Positions 18,407 to 28,461 of a DNA stretch of 64,000 nucleotides are shown here, in pieces; positions within the stretch are counted from its first letter, which is position 1, and each line of letters starts with the position of its first letter. The notes under the pieces are model-generated. The model was not told where the DNA came from, made no database searches, and worked only from the letters and a program-made list of their open reading frames with translations. This DNA is from Arthrobacter sp. 9AX (GTDB lineage Bacteria > Actinomycetota > Actinomycetes > Actinomycetales > Micrococcaceae). The position numbers were made by a program, and so were the translations under genes. The stretch lies in the NCBI RefSeq assembly GCF_902506095.1, contig NZ_LR733293.1:478416-542415 (forward strand). The letters run 5' to 3'.

Positions 18407-18895
18407 TCAGTGCGCGGTGGGCACGTAACGCTTGATGGAGGCTTCCAGCTCGGCCTCGGCGGCGGCGCGGTCGCCCCAGCCCTCGGCCTTGACCCACTTG
18501 CCCGGCTCCAGGTCCTTGTAGCGGGTGAAGAAGTGCTCGATTTCCTTGATCAGGAACTCGTTGACGTCGCTGACTTCCTGGATGTGGTCGAAGCGGGCAT
18601 CCACGGGAACGCAGAGGATCTTGGCGTCTCCGCCGCCGTCGTCGGTCATGTTGAAGACGCCGATGGGGCGGGACTCAACGATGACGCCGGGGTGCAGGTC
18701 GAAGTCCTGCAGGAGCACCAGCGCGTCCAGCGGATCGCCGTCCTCGCCGAGGGTGTTCTCGAAGTACCCGTAGTGCGTGGGGTACTGCATGGAGGTGAAG
18801 AGGACGCGGTCCAGGCGGACGCGGCCGGTCTCGTGGTCAACTTCGTACTTGACGCGTGATCCCTTGGGGATCTCGATGGTCACGTCATGCTTCAT
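18407..18895 (-). CDS. ppa: Inorganic pyrophosphatase
   Basis: Family I soluble pyrophosphatase hydrolysing PPi to phosphate. The 162 residues include [10 protein letters not shown], the active-site signature [12 protein letters not shown] with metal-binding aspartates, and [13 protein letters not shown]. Length matches actinobacterial enzymes. The start ATG at 18895 has GAGGAG six bases upstream. Divergent from the PBP4-type peptidase gene, as in related genomes. Confidence 0.95.
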   Translation of the reverse strand: MKHDVTIEIPKGSRVKYEVDHETGRVRLDRVLFTSMQYPTHYGYFENTLGEDGDPLDALVLLQDFDLHPGVIVESRPIGVFNMTDDGGGDAKILCVPVDARFDHIQEVSDVNEFLIKEIEHFFTRYKDLEPGKWVKAEGWGDRAAAEAELEASIKRYVPTAH

Positions 18896-19049
18896 GGAAT
18901 GCTCCTCGGCAATTGCAGGGGGTTCGCGGCACATTTGACGGCTCACCACAGGGAGTGTCCGTGCCGCCGACTATTATTGAGGATATAGCGAGAGGCCCTG
19001 GAATCAGGAACTTGTGGGGAAATTTCAGGACTTGAGGACCAGCACCAGC

Positions 19050-20555
19050 ATGACCAAACCAACTGCCGCGGAACCATGGCTTGACCGTGTCCGGCACAGT
19101 GTCCGCGGAGCGGTTCCGGCCCTCAAACGGGCCTGGCCCCTCGGGTTGCCCGCGCTGCTCGTGGTGATCCTCCTCGTCCCCGCAGCGCTGCTGGTTGCGC
19201 CGGGGTTCCTCGGCCCGGAGTCCCCACCCCCCGCTCCGCCGGCGCTGGAATGGCAACAGGTTCCCGCCACACTTTCACCCGCACGCGGGCTCGCCCCGCT
19301 GGACGTGTCGGCCGGCATCCCGTTGGCGTCCGGCATCACCGCGCAGGTGGAGCCAGTGCTGAAGGCCGACGGCGGCGGGAACTTTACGGGGCTGGTGCAG
19401 GATGCCCTTACCGGGGCGGTCCTCTTTGACCGCGGGGGTTCCGAGGGCAGGGTGCCGGCCTCCAACATGAAGCTGCTGACTGCGGTGGCCGCCCTGCGCT
19501 CGCTCGGTCCCGAACGCCGCTTCACCACCACAGTGGTGCAGGGCCCGGCCGCCGGGCAGGTGGTGCTGGTGGGCGGCGGCGACGCCCTGCTCGGTGCCGG
19601 CGAATCGAACGCGGATGCGGCGATGGGCCACGCGGGGCTCGCCACCCTGGCCACGCGGACTGTCGAAGCGCTGAAGGCTGCCGGCACCACGGGTGAGCTC
19701 AAGGTCCTTGTGGACGACTCCCTGTTCACCGGCCCGGCCCTGAATCCGGCGTGGGAAAGCGGTGACGTGGCCGCCGGGGAAGTAGCACCGGTCTACCCCC
19801 TGGCGCTGAACTCGGCCCGCTTCGATCCCGCCGTGACCACCGGCCCGCGTCCGCAGGATTCGGCAATCACGGCAGCCGCGGAATTCGCGTCCCGGCTGCG
19901 CACGGCAGGTGCCGCCGCGGGACTGACGGTGTCCGCCGCCGTCGAACGTTCCCCCCGCCCCGCCACGGTCGAAGCGGCGGACATGGCGGTCCTCGCGGCC
20001 GCGGAGTCGGCCACGGTGGCCGAGCAGGTGGACCTGATGCTGCAGGCCTCGGACAACTACCTGGCCGAAGTCCTGGGACGGATGGCATCGCTGGCGGAAG
20101 GTGGCCCCGGGAGCAACGACGGCGCCACGGCGGCGGTCCGCGCGCAGCTGGCCGGCGCAGGGATTGACGTTGACGGCGCCACACTGGTGGATGTGTGCGG
20201 CCTGGCAATGGGCAACCGGGTCTCGGCCCGCCAGTTCACCGAGGTGGTCCGGGCCATCGCGGCCGGAACGGACAGCCGGCTCCGTGCCGCCCTGGATGGC
20301 TTCCCCGTGGGCGGCCTCACGGGCACGCTGGACACCCGCTACGGTGAGGACTCAACAGCCCGGGGCGCAGGCCTGGTCCGTGCCAAGACCGGCACGCTGA
20401 ATACAGTACTGGCGCTCAGCGGCTACGTGGTGGATGCCGACGGCCGCCTCCTGGTGTTCTCGTTCATCGGCAACGGGCTCACGCCGGGCGCCGCGGGCAA
20501 CAAGGTGGCGTTGGACCGGGCAGCCACGGCGCTGGCGGCCTGCGGCTGCCGGTAG
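19050..20555 (+). CDS. dacB: D-alanyl-D-alanine carboxypeptidase/endopeptidase (PBP4 type)
   Basis: Penicillin-binding hydrolase that trims or cleaves peptidoglycan peptides. From the ATG at 19050 it is 501 residues, with an N-terminal membrane helix (about 31-52) followed by a Pro-rich linker, placing the enzyme outside the membrane. The three active-site motifs are present: SxxK (Ser138-Lys141), SDN (334-336) and KTG (446-448). A GTG at 19014 would add 12 residues; neither start has a strong ribosome binding site. It is the first gene of the cell-envelope/tilS/hpt block. Confidence 0.92.
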   Translation: MTKPTAAEPWLDRVRHSVRGAVPALKRAWPLGLPALLVVILLVPAALLVAPGFLGPESPPPAPPALEWQQVPATLSPARGLAPLDVSAGIPLASGITAQVEPVLKADGGGNFTGLVQDALTGAVLFDRGGSEGRVPASNMKLLTAVAALRSLGPERRFTTTVVQGPAAGQVVLVGGGDALLGAGESNADAAMGHAGLATLATRTVEALKAAGTTGELKVLVDDSLFTGPALNPAWESGDVAAGEVAPVYPLALNSARFDPAVTTGPRPQDSAITAAAEFASRLRTAGAAAGLTVSAAVERSPRPATVEAADMAVLAAAESATVAEQVDLMLQASDNYLAEVLGRMASLAEGGPGSNDGATAAVRAQLAGAGIDVDGATLVDVCGLAMGNRVSARQFTEVVRAIAAGTDSRLRAALDGFPVGGLTGTLDTRYGEDSTARGAGLVRAKTGTLNTVLALSGYVVDADGRLLVFSFIGNGLTPGAAGNKVALDRAATALAACGCR

Positions 20556-20684
20556 CCACCATGGTGTTGGAGGGACTTAGCGTCCGGCTTTCGCGTTCCT
20601 GTGGGCTGGCTGTGGGTGTCAGGGAACGGCCGGTGGTTCGCCGGTCAGCGAACTTAAGGACGATCCCCAGCCTGCTGTGTTCTG

Positions 20685-21827
20685 ATGGGACCTATGGAGT
20701 CCACTGCAGGTGAGTCGTCAGCACAAACATTGTCCAGCCAGGCCTCGTCCCTGATTAATTGGGATTTGGCCGCCTCCACAGCGGCGCGGCTGGCTCCGGC
20801 CGGCCCGGTCCTGAACCAGGCCGCCATCGGTGACGCCGTGGACAGCCTGCGCCGGCTCGCCGACGCCTCCGTGGAACACGTCCACGAGATTACTGGCCTT
20901 GAAGCGGCACGGGATCTCCGGGACTCCACCGTGCTGGTGGTGGACCGGGCGTCGTGGGCAAAGGCAAACACCCAGAGCTTCGCCGTGATGCTGAAGCCGG
21001 CCATGGAAAAGATGCTCGAAAACCGGCGCGGCTCCCTGAGCCCCGGCGCGGCCAGCGTCAGCGGCGCCATCACGGGAAGCCAGCTCGGAGCCGTCCTGGC
21101 GTTCCTGTCCAGCAAGGTCCTGGGCCAGTACGATCCCTTCGCTGCGCTCGCCGAGGGCTCAACCGCGCCGGCGGGCGGACGTCTGCTCCTGGTGGCCCCC
21201 AACATCGTGGCCGTGGAGCGCGAGCTGAACGTCGCACCGGACGATTTCCGCTTGTGGGTCTGCCTGCACGAACAGACCCATCGGGTCCAGTTCGCCGCCG
21301 CCCCCTGGCTGCGCCACCACATGCTGGAACAGATCGACGAACTGAGCGGCCACCTGCTGGGCAACGTGGATTCGCTGATGGAGCGGGCCACCGCCGCGGC
21401 CCGGTCCCTGAAGGACCGCACGGCTACCGGAAATACGCCCGGCCGCGGCGCCATCCTGGATCTGCTGCAGGACCCGGAGGAGAAGGCCGCCATCTCGCAC
21501 CTCACCGCTGTGATGAGCCTCCTCGAAGGGCACGCGAACGTGGTGATGGACGCCGTGGATGCCAGCATCGTTCCGTCGGTGAAAACCATCCGGCAGCGGT
21601 TCAACGACCGTGGCAAGGACCGTGGAGTGATCGAGAAGTTCATCCGCAGCCTCCTGGGCCTGGACGCAAAAATGCGGCAGTATTCCGACGGCGCACGGTT
21701 CGTCCGGGCCGTGGTGGACGTAGCGGGCATGGATGGCTTTAACCGGGTCTGGGAGTCTGCGGACCACCTGCCCACCGAACCCGAAATCCACGACGCCAAG
21801 CTATGGCTTGAGCGGATGGGACTCTGA
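20685..21827 (+). CDS. Zinc-dependent metalloprotease, DUF2342 family
   Basis: 380 residues. The zinc motif HEQTH (195-199) sits in WVCLHEQTHRVQF, and the C-terminal GHANVVMDAVD and RFNDRGKDRG segments are diagnostic of DUF2342, sometimes labelled coenzyme-F420-biosynthesis-associated although no such role is shown. The gene sits between dacB and tilS, as is usual in actinobacteria. The start may be 20685 or the ATG nine bases later; there is no clear ribosome binding site, so leaderless translation is possible. Confidence 0.9.
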   Translation: MGPMESTAGESSAQTLSSQASSLINWDLAASTAARLAPAGPVLNQAAIGDAVDSLRRLADASVEHVHEITGLEAARDLRDSTVLVVDRASWAKANTQSFAVMLKPAMEKMLENRRGSLSPGAASVSGAITGSQLGAVLAFLSSKVLGQYDPFAALAEGSTAPAGGRLLLVAPNIVAVERELNVAPDDFRLWVCLHEQTHRVQFAAAPWLRHHMLEQIDELSGHLLGNVDSLMERATAAARSLKDRTATGNTPGRGAILDLLQDPEEKAAISHLTAVMSLLEGHANVVMDAVDASIVPSVKTIRQRFNDRGKDRGVIEKFIRSLLGLDAKMRQYSDGARFVRAVVDVAGMDGFNRVWESADHLPTEPEIHDAKLWLERMGL

Positions 21828-21835
21828 TCAGCACT

Positions 21836-23005
21836 GTGCCGGAGCCAGGCGGACCAGCCCAGGAAGCGCCGAGGGCACAGCCGGAACACCGCAGTGGCAG
21901 GCGCCGGCCCGGGCGGCTCGCGCCAGTCGTCGGCACCGCACGCAAAATGCTCCAGGACGCGCTGGCCCAGGCCGGGTATCCGCGGCACCTCCTGGTCGCT
22001 TGCAGCGGGGGACCGGACTCCCTGGCCCTGGCCTCAGTGGCCGCCTACTTCGCCCGCCGCGGCCACGTCGAGGGCCGCCCCGTAACAGTCGGCGCCGTGG
22101 TGGTGGACCACCAGCTGCAGGAGGGTTCTGCCCAGCTGGCCGCAGATGCCGCCAACACACTGCGGGAACTGGGCCTTGCCCCCGTGGAAATCCGGACGGT
22201 GACCGTGGCCGGCGAAGGGCTCGGCCCGGAAGCCGCAGCACGGGAAGCCCGGCACACAGCACTCGATGCAGCTGCCCGGGACCAGGGCGCAGACGCCATC
22301 CTGCTGGGCCACACCCTTGACGACCAGGCCGAACAGGTGCTCCTGGGCCTGGCCCGGGGCTCGGGAACACGCTCGCTCGCCGGAATGCGGCCGGCCCGGG
22401 GCAAGCTGCTGCGGCCCTTCCTTGGACTGCGCCGTGCGGACACGGAGGAGATCTGCGCCGTTGAGGAGTTGGACCCCTGGCATGACCCCAGCAACGCGGA
22501 CCCCGCGTTCGCACGGTCACGCACCCGCGTGGAGGTACTGCCGCGCCTCGAGGAAAAGCTGGGACCCGGCGTCGCGGAATCCCTCGCCCGGACCGCGGCC
22601 ATCCTGCAGCTGGACGCCGACTACCTCGAGGACGTGGCGGAAAGCACGTTCGCCTCGCTCGTGGAGCGGAACGGCCGGGAACTGAGCTTGCCCGAGGAGG
22701 CGTTGCGCGCCTTGGCCCCCGCCATCAGGTTCCGCGTAATCGCCAAGGCAGCGGCCGACGTCGGCGGGCAGCAGCCCGGATACCAGCGGCTTTTGGCGGC
22801 GGAGGCGCTGCTGCGGCGCCAGGGTTCCGCCGGTCCGGTGGAGCTGCCCGGCGGCGTGAGCGTTTACAGGTTGTCCCTCGCCCAGCTGGAAACCCGCCCG
22901 AAGGCGGACAGCGCCGGCGGGGCCGATCAGCGCGCAGCCGTTCCCCGTGGAGGGGCGCGCTGTGGGAAGCTAGTATTCCGGCCTCAAAAACCGCCCGCAA
23001 AATAG
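21836..23005 (+). CDS. tilS: tRNA(Ile)-lysidine synthetase
   Basis: Modifies C34 of tRNA-Ile2 to lysidine using ATP and lysine. The PP-loop ATPase motif is ACSGGPDSLAL (Ser57-Ser62 region), followed by VVVDHQL and the tRNA-recognition-like GHTLDDQAEQVLLGLARGSG and DPSNADPAFARSR stretches. 389 residues with a GTG start; about 25 extra polar residues precede the core and are probably disordered. The gene begins eight bases after the DUF2342 stop, indicating an operon. The downstream hpt gene is 31 bases away. Confidence 0.93.
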   Translation: MPEPGGPAQEAPRAQPEHRSGRRRPGRLAPVVGTARKMLQDALAQAGYPRHLLVACSGGPDSLALASVAAYFARRGHVEGRPVTVGAVVVDHQLQEGSAQLAADAANTLRELGLAPVEIRTVTVAGEGLGPEAAAREARHTALDAAARDQGADAILLGHTLDDQAEQVLLGLARGSGTRSLAGMRPARGKLLRPFLGLRRADTEEICAVEELDPWHDPSNADPAFARSRTRVEVLPRLEEKLGPGVAESLARTAAILQLDADYLEDVAESTFASLVERNGRELSLPEEALRALAPAIRFRVIAKAAADVGGQQPGYQRLLAAEALLRRQGSAGPVELPGGVSVYRLSLAQLETRPKADSAGGADQRAAVPRGGARCGKLVFRPQKPPAK

Positions 23006-23036
23006 TCGCACCCCCGCATCTACACAGGAGCCATTG

Positions 23037-23588
23037 GTGGATTCAAACGACGTCCAGGCAGACCTCAAGCACGTTCTCTACACCAAGGAGCAGATCCAGC
23101 AGCGGATCACCGAGCTCGCTGCGCAGATCGACAAGGATTACGAGGGCCGCGAGATCCTCATCGTGGGCGTCCTCAAGGGTGCCGTGATGGTCATGGCCGA
23201 CCTCGCGCGCGCACTGCACAGCCACATCTCCATGGACTGGATGGCTGTGTCCTCCTACGGCTCCGGCACCCAGTCCTCGGGCGTTGTCCGTATCCTCAAG
23301 GACCTGGACACGGACCTGATGGGCAAGGACGTGCTGATCGTCGAGGACATCATCGATTCCGGCCTCACCCTGTCCTGGCTCAAGACCAACCTGGAATCCC
23401 GCGGCACCGCCTCGGTGGAAATCTGCACCGCCTTCCGCAAGCCCACCGCCGCCAAGGTGGAAATCGATGTCAAGTACGTGGGCTACGACATCCCCAACGA
23501 ATTCGTGGTGGGCTACGGCCTGGACTACGCGGAGAAGTACCGCAACCTGGACTTCGTGGGCACCCTCGCGCCGCACGTCTACGAGTAG
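23037..23588 (+). CDS. hpt: Hypoxanthine phosphoribosyltransferase
   Basis: Purine salvage enzyme joining PRPP to hypoxanthine or guanine. The PRPP-binding signature is VLIVEDIIDSGLTL, with VGVLKGAVMVMADL and the Ser-Tyr of SSYGSGT upstream. 183 residues, normal length. GTG at 23037 is chosen because AGGAG lies six bases upstream; the TTG three bases earlier is too close. In related genomes ftsH follows directly; here a LacI-type relic intervenes. Confidence 0.95.
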   Translation: MDSNDVQADLKHVLYTKEQIQQRITELAAQIDKDYEGREILIVGVLKGAVMVMADLARALHSHISMDWMAVSSYGSGTQSSGVVRILKDLDTDLMGKDVLIVEDIIDSGLTLSWLKTNLESRGTASVEICTAFRKPTAAKVEIDVKYVGYDIPNEFVVGYGLDYAEKYRNLDFVGTLAPHVYE

Positions 23589-23606
23589 GCTGCGCCGCTT
23601 CGGACC

Positions 23607-24229
23607 TTGCGTAAAAACATTGGCATCAAGGACGTGGCCCTGGCCACGTGAGTGTCTGTCACCACGGTCTCCCATGTCCTGAACGATGTTTCCTGCGCCC
23701 GGGTCAGCGCAGAAACGCGAAACAAGGTCCGGTCAGCGGCCACGCAGCTCGGCTACGGACCCAACCGCCTGGTGCAGGCGCTGAGGAGCCGGCGCACCGG
23801 CATGCTTGGCCTGGTCAGCGAGGACATCGCCACCACGCCGCACGCCGGCCGCATCCTGTTGCACCGGGCGGCTACCGCGCTGCGCGCCGGATCCTCGAAG
23901 GCGACAACCCGCCGCCGGCCCTTTTCTGCTACAACGACCGCATGGCGATGGGCGCCTACCGCGCAGCCGCCGAGCTGGGACTGGCCATTCCCGCGGACCT
24001 GTCAGTGGTGGGTTTCGACGACCAGGAACTGATCGCCGGCAGCCTCCACCCGGGACTCACCACCATCGCCCTGCCGCACTATGAAATGGGCGCCTGGGCT
24101 GCCGAACGGCTGATTGACGCCGGGGAGGGAACGCCGTTCGCGGACGCCGGCGCCCTGGAACCGGTACTCCTTGGCTGCCCGCTGGTGGCCCGTGGCTCCG
24201 TGGCCGGACCCCGGCTCCAGGCCGAATAG
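23607..24229 (+). pseudogene. Broken LacI-family transcriptional regulator
   Basis: Reading from a TTG at 23607 the sequence gives NIGIKDVALAT, then TGA at 23649-23651, then VSVTTVSHVLNDV, an otherwise perfect LacI helix-turn-helix in which the stop replaces the usual Gly codon (GGA to TGA). The frame continues through the hinge (QALRSRRTGMLGLVSEDIA) to about 23860. From about 23869 the match moves to another frame: GYRAARRILEGDNPP, ALFCYNDRMAMGAYRAA, VVGFDDQE, ending at 24229. About 130 residues of sugar-binding domain are missing between the two parts. It cannot make a functional repressor. Confidence 0.85.
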
Positions 24230-24400
24230 CAGTGTCCGCCCAGGTGGCCCCGCACGCTACGCCCAGAGGGAACTTTTGCCCGACACCATGCGTGATCTAG
24301 TCCGGACGGTGTATAGCTAGAAGCTGACGCAGCACCATCACGCGCGCAGAGTACTCGCCGTGCAGCACTACCAGGAGGGACGGGGCCAGCCCCCGAACAG

Positions 24401-26464
24401 ATGAAAGCTAAGAATTTCTTCAAGGGCCCGGGCATCTGGATCGTCGTTGTGATCGGCATGCTCCTGGTGGCCTTTGCAACGCTCGCTCCCGGCGGTGCAG
24501 CCCGGATCGACACTGACAAGGGCCTGGAACTGCTCGCCGGCAACCAGGTGGAGCAGGCAAAGATCTTCGACGGCGAAAACCGCGTGGACCTGGTGCTGAA
24601 GGACAACCTCCAGCTGGACGGGCAGGACAAGGGCAAGAGCGTCCAGTTCTTCTTTGTGGACGCCCGCGCCCAGGACGTAGTCAAGGCAGTCACCGACGCC
24701 AAGCCGGCCGAGGGCTACACGGACCAGCCCATCGAGAGCAACTGGTTCTCCGGCCTGCTCTCGCTGCTGATTCCGGTCATCCTGCTCGGTGCCTTGTTCT
24801 GGTTCCTGATGACCCGGATGCAGGGCGGCGGCTCCAAGATCATGCAGTTCGGCAAGTCCAAGGCCAAGATGGTCAGCAAGGACATGCCGCAGGTGACCTT
24901 CGCCGACGTCGCGGGCTCGGACGAGGCCGTGGAGGAACTGCAGGAAATCAAGGAATTCCTGCAGGAACCGGCCAAGTTCCAGGCCGTTGGCGCCAAGATC
25001 CCCAAGGGTGTACTGCTGTACGGCCCTCCGGGTACCGGCAAGACCCTCCTGGCCCGCGCCGTTGCGGGCGAGGCCGGCGTCCCCTTCTTCTCCATCTCCG
25101 GCTCCGACTTCGTGGAAATGTTCGTCGGTGTGGGCGCCTCCCGCGTCCGCGACCTCTTCGAACAGGCCAAAGCCAACTCGCCCGCCATCATCTTCGTGGA
25201 CGAGATCGATGCCGTCGGCCGCCACCGCGGTGCCGGGATCGGCGGCGGCAACGACGAACGCGAGCAGACCCTCAACCAGTTGCTGGTTGAGATGGACGGC
25301 TTCGACGTCAAGACCAACGTCATCCTCATCGCCGCCACGAACCGCCCGGACGTCCTGGACCCCGCGCTGCTGCGCCCCGGCCGCTTCGACCGCCAGATCG
25401 GCGTGGACGCCCCGGACATGATCGGCCGCGACCAGATCCTGCAGGTCCACGCCAAGGGCAAGCCGATGGCTCCCGGCGTCGACCTCAAGGCTGTGGCCAA
25501 GAAGACCCCCGGCTACACCGGCGCGGACCTGGCCAACGTCCTCAATGAGGCCGCGCTCCTCACCGCCCGCTCGAACGCCAACCTGATTGATGACCGCGCG
25601 CTGGACGAGGCGATCGACCGCGTTATGGCCGGCCCCCAGAAGCGCAGCCGCGTGATGAAGGAGCACGAGCGCAAGATCACCGCGTACCACGAAGGCGGCC
25701 ACGCCCTGGTGGCGGCCGCGCTGCGGAACTCTGCCCCCGTCACCAAGATCACCATCCTTCCCCGCGGCCGCGCCCTCGGGTACACCATGGTGGTCCCGGA
25801 CAACGACAAGTACTCCGTGACGCGCAACGAGCTCCTGGACCAGATGGCCTACGCCATGGGTGGCCGCGTCGCCGAGGAAATCGTCTTCCACGATCCCTCC
25901 ACCGGCGCCTCCAATGACATCGAGAAGGCCACCGGCACCGCCCGCAAGATGGTCACCGAGTACGGCATGAGCGAACGCGTCGGCGCCGTCCGGCTGGGCC
26001 AGGGCGGCGGCGAGCCGTTCCTGGGCCGCGACGCCGGGCACGAGCGCAACTACTCGGACCAGATCGCTTACGTTGTTGACGAGGAAGTCCGCCGGCTGAT
26101 TGACCAGGCCCACGACGAGGCCTACGCCATCCTCACCGAAAACCGGGAAGTCCTGGACCGGCTGGCCCTCGAGCTGCTGGAGCGCGAAACGCTGAACCAG
26201 GCCGAGATCGCCGACATATTCCGTGACATCCGCAAACGCGATTTCCGCGAGGTGTGGCTGTCCAAGGAGACCCGCCCGGTGCAGATGGCCGGACCGGTGG
26301 AGTCCCGCCAGGAGCGGGCAGAACGCGAAGCGCAGGAGGAAGCCAAGCAGGCCCGCCTGGATGAACCGCTCGACGCCCAGCCGCCGCATCCGCAGGGTGT
26401 TCCGGAAGACGCTCCGTTCCAGGGAGGCATCCCCGACTCGGGGCCCGACGCCCTTCGCGGCTAA
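24401..26464 (+). CDS. ftsH: ATP-dependent zinc metalloprotease FtsH
   Basis: Membrane-anchored AAA+ protease that degrades misfolded membrane and regulatory proteins. 687 residues: TM helix 1 at about 11-28, an extracytoplasmic domain, TM helix 2 at about 116-137, Walker A GPPGTGKT (208-215), Walker B IIFVDEID (263-270), the second region of homology around [19 protein letters not shown], and the zinc site HEGGH (430-434). The C-terminal tail is acidic and Pro-rich. An AGGAGGGA lies about 21 bases before the ATG, unusually far, and no alternative in-frame start exists. folE follows after ten bases. Confidence 0.97.
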   Translation: MKAKNFFKGPGIWIVVVIGMLLVAFATLAPGGAARIDTDKGLELLAGNQVEQAKIFDGENRVDLVLKDNLQLDGQDKGKSVQFFFVDARAQDVVKAVTDAKPAEGYTDQPIESNWFSGLLSLLIPVILLGALFWFLMTRMQGGGSKIMQFGKSKAKMVSKDMPQVTFADVAGSDEAVEELQEIKEFLQEPAKFQAVGAKIPKGVLLYGPPGTGKTLLARAVAGEAGVPFFSISGSDFVEMFVGVGASRVRDLFEQAKANSPAIIFVDEIDAVGRHRGAGIGGGNDEREQTLNQLLVEMDGFDVKTNVILIAATNRPDVLDPALLRPGRFDRQIGVDAPDMIGRDQILQVHAKGKPMAPGVDLKAVAKKTPGYTGADLANVLNEAALLTARSNANLIDDRALDEAIDRVMAGPQKRSRVMKEHERKITAYHEGGHALVAAALRNSAPVTKITILPRGRALGYTMVVPDNDKYSVTRNELLDQMAYAMGGRVAEEIVFHDPSTGASNDIEKATGTARKMVTEYGMSERVGAVRLGQGGGEPFLGRDAGHERNYSDQIAYVVDEEVRRLIDQAHDEAYAILTENREVLDRLALELLERETLNQAEIADIFRDIRKRDFREVWLSKETRPVQMAGPVESRQERAEREAQEEAKQARLDEPLDAQPPHPQGVPEDAPFQGGIPDSGPDALRG

Positions 26465-26474
26465 GCTTTCTTAC

Positions 26475-27119
26475 GTGACCCACTTCGACGACGACGACGT
26501 TCCCGCCTCCGCCGGTTACCCGGCGGAGGGCGGGGCCCACCATTCAAAGCACGAGAAGGTGGACCGGCCCCGGATCGAGGCCGCCGTCCGCGAGATTCTC
26601 CTGGCCATTGGAGAGGACCCGGACCGCGGCGGCCTCGTGGATACCCCCAAGCGGGTGGCCAAGGCCTATGCCGAGGTGTTTGCCGGGCTTCACCACGACC
26701 CCGCCGACGTCCTTTCCACCACCTTCGACCTGGACCATGAGGAACTGGTGCTGGTCAAGGACATTCCCTTCTACTCCACCTGCGAGCACCACCTGGTGCC
26801 GTTCCACGGGGTGGCCCACGTGGGCTACATTCCCTCGCACGACGGCAAGGTCACCGGGCTGAGCAAGCTGGCCCGGCTCGTGGACATCTACGCCCGCCGT
26901 CCCCAGGTGCAGGAGCGCCTCACCACTGAGATCGTCGAAGCGATGGTCCGCCACCTCAAGCCGCGTGGCGCAATCGTCGTTGTTGAATGCGAACACATGT
27001 GCATGTCCATGCGCGGTATCCGCAAGCCCGGAGCAAAGACCGTCACCAGTGCGGTCCGCGGGCAGCTTCATGATCCGGCCACCCGTGCCGAAGCCATGAG
27101 CCTCATCCTCGGAAGGTAA
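26475..27119 (+). CDS. folE: GTP cyclohydrolase I
   Basis: First step of tetrahydrofolate synthesis, GTP to dihydroneopterin triphosphate. From GTG 26475 there are 214 residues. Zinc ligands are expected at Cys103 and His106 (in [11 protein letters not shown]) and Cys176 (in [10 protein letters not shown]); [17 protein letters not shown] is conserved. The first ~28 residues are an acidic variable extension. The frame is open upstream inside ftsH but unsupported. It starts a compact folE-folP-folB-folK run. Confidence 0.95.
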   Translation: MTHFDDDDVPASAGYPAEGGAHHSKHEKVDRPRIEAAVREILLAIGEDPDRGGLVDTPKRVAKAYAEVFAGLHHDPADVLSTTFDLDHEELVLVKDIPFYSTCEHHLVPFHGVAHVGYIPSHDGKVTGLSKLARLVDIYARRPQVQERLTTEIVEAMVRHLKPRGAIVVVECEHMCMSMRGIRKPGAKTVTSAVRGQLHDPATRAEAMSLILGR

Positions 27120-27128
27120 CAACAGACC

Positions 27129-28046
27129 ATGGATTCACTCGCTGCAGCGCCGGGAACCGGCCCCGCAACCTCGCCACTGCCCGTCCTGCGCAAACCGCGC
27201 CCGGCGGCCCGGTTCGAAGACCTGCCCACCGACCGCACCCTCGTGATGGGCATCGTCAACGTCACGCCGGACTCCTTCAGCGACGGCGGCCAGCACGCCA
27301 CGGCGGACTCCGCCATCGCTGCCGGCCTGCGGATGTTCTACGCAGGAGCGGACATCATCGACGTCGGAGGCGAATCCACGCGCCCCGGCGCGGAGGACGT
27401 CAGCCCGGAAGAAGAACAGCGGCGCGTGGTTCCCGTGATCGATGCGCTGGTAAAGGCCGGCGCCCTGGTCAGCATCGACACCATCCACGCCTCCACGGCC
27501 GCCGCCGCCCTGAAAGCCGGCGCGGCCATCATCAACGACGTCGCCGGGCTCACCATGGAACCGGAAATGGCCGAACTTGCCGCGTCCTCCAGAGCCCCGT
27601 ACATCCTCACGCACCGCCGGGGCGACGCCCGGACCATGAACTCCCTGGCCGAGTACAAGGACGTGGCCGCAGAAGTGGTGGCCGAGCTCGCCGGAGTGCG
27701 GGATAAGCTCTATGCCGCCGGCGTCAGCCCGGAGCAGATCATCATCGATCCGGGCCTGGGGTTCGCCAAGAACGATGCCCAGAACTGGGAACTCCTGCAG
27801 AACCTGGACCAGCTGGACAGCCTGGGCCACAAGGTCCTGGTGGGAGCCTCCCGTAAGCGGTTCCTCGGCACCCTCCTGACCGTTGCCGGCAAAACGGCAG
27901 CACCCCAGGAACGGGATGACGCCACCGCTGCCATCACCGCCATCAGCGCCTACCGGGGCGCCTGGGCTGTGCGCGTGCACGACGTCGGCCCCAGCCTGGA
28001 TGCCGTCAAGGTCGCCGCACGCATGGCCCCCAGAACCAGCCAGTAG
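27129..28046 (+). CDS. folP: Dihydropteroate synthase
   Basis: Condenses p-aminobenzoate with dihydropterin pyrophosphate; the sulfonamide target. 305 residues, with the pterin-binding signatures MGIVNVTPDSFSDGG and DVGGESTRPGA, then IDPGLGFAKN and GASRKRFLG. An N-terminal extension of about 30 residues is Ala/Pro-rich. It begins nine bases after folE. Catalytic residues visible are intact. Confidence 0.95.
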   Translation: MDSLAAAPGTGPATSPLPVLRKPRPAARFEDLPTDRTLVMGIVNVTPDSFSDGGQHATADSAIAAGLRMFYAGADIIDVGGESTRPGAEDVSPEEEQRRVVPVIDALVKAGALVSIDTIHASTAAAALKAGAAIINDVAGLTMEPEMAELAASSRAPYILTHRRGDARTMNSLAEYKDVAAEVVAELAGVRDKLYAAGVSPEQIIIDPGLGFAKNDAQNWELLQNLDQLDSLGHKVLVGASRKRFLGTLLTVAGKTAAPQERDDATAAITAISAYRGAWAVRVHDVGPSLDAVKVAARMAPRTSQ

Positions 28047-28053
28047 CCCGGCC

Positions 28054-28461
28054 ATGGACAGGATTACGCTGACCGGTGTCACCGCCGTCGGCCATCACGG
28101 CGTCTTCGACTTTGAACGCCGCGAAGGCCAGCCATTTGTTGTGGACGCGGTGCTCTACCTGGACTTCGCCAGGGCAGCGGAATCGGACGACGTCCGGGAC
28201 ACCGCGCACTACGGTGAGGTGGCTCAGCGTATTACCGAATGGATCACGGGTGAACCGCTGAACCTGATCGAGGCGCTGGCCGTGCGGATCGCGGACAGCC
28301 TGCTCAGCGAATTCCGGCTCGACGCCGTGGACATCACCGTGCACAAGCCGCAGGCTCCCATTGAGGTGCCCTTCGGCGACGTGGCCGTGAGTGTGCACCG
28401 GGCCAGGAATGGCGCCGATGGGGTCAACGGAAACAGTCCAGGGCAGGGGGAAGCCGCATGA
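28054..28461 (+). CDS. folB: Dihydroneopterin aldolase
   Basis: Cleaves dihydroneopterin to hydroxymethyl-dihydropterin. From ATG 28054 it is 135 residues: ITLTGVTAVGHHGVFDFERREGQPF at the start (quoted here in part: GHHGVFDFERREGQ), DTAHYGEVAQ in the middle and HKPQAPIEVPFGDVAV near the end, all family signatures. The 3' end overlaps folK by four bases, indicating translational coupling. Confidence 0.94.
   Translation: MDRITLTGVTAVGHHGVFDFERREGQPFVVDAVLYLDFARAAESDDVRDTAHYGEVAQRITEWITGEPLNLIEALAVRIADSLLSEFRLDAVDITVHKPQAPIEVPFGDVAVSVHRARNGADGVNGNSPGQGEAA

Noticed and set aside
23589..24400. Insertion sequence as the cause of the LacI relic
   Set aside because: No transposase remnant, terminal inverted repeat or target duplication is visible.
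24368..26389. 673-codon minus-strand open frame opposite ftsH
   Set aside because: It mirrors ftsH exactly, encodes His/Val/Gly-rich sequence typical of antisense frames in high-GC DNA, and has no ribosome binding site.
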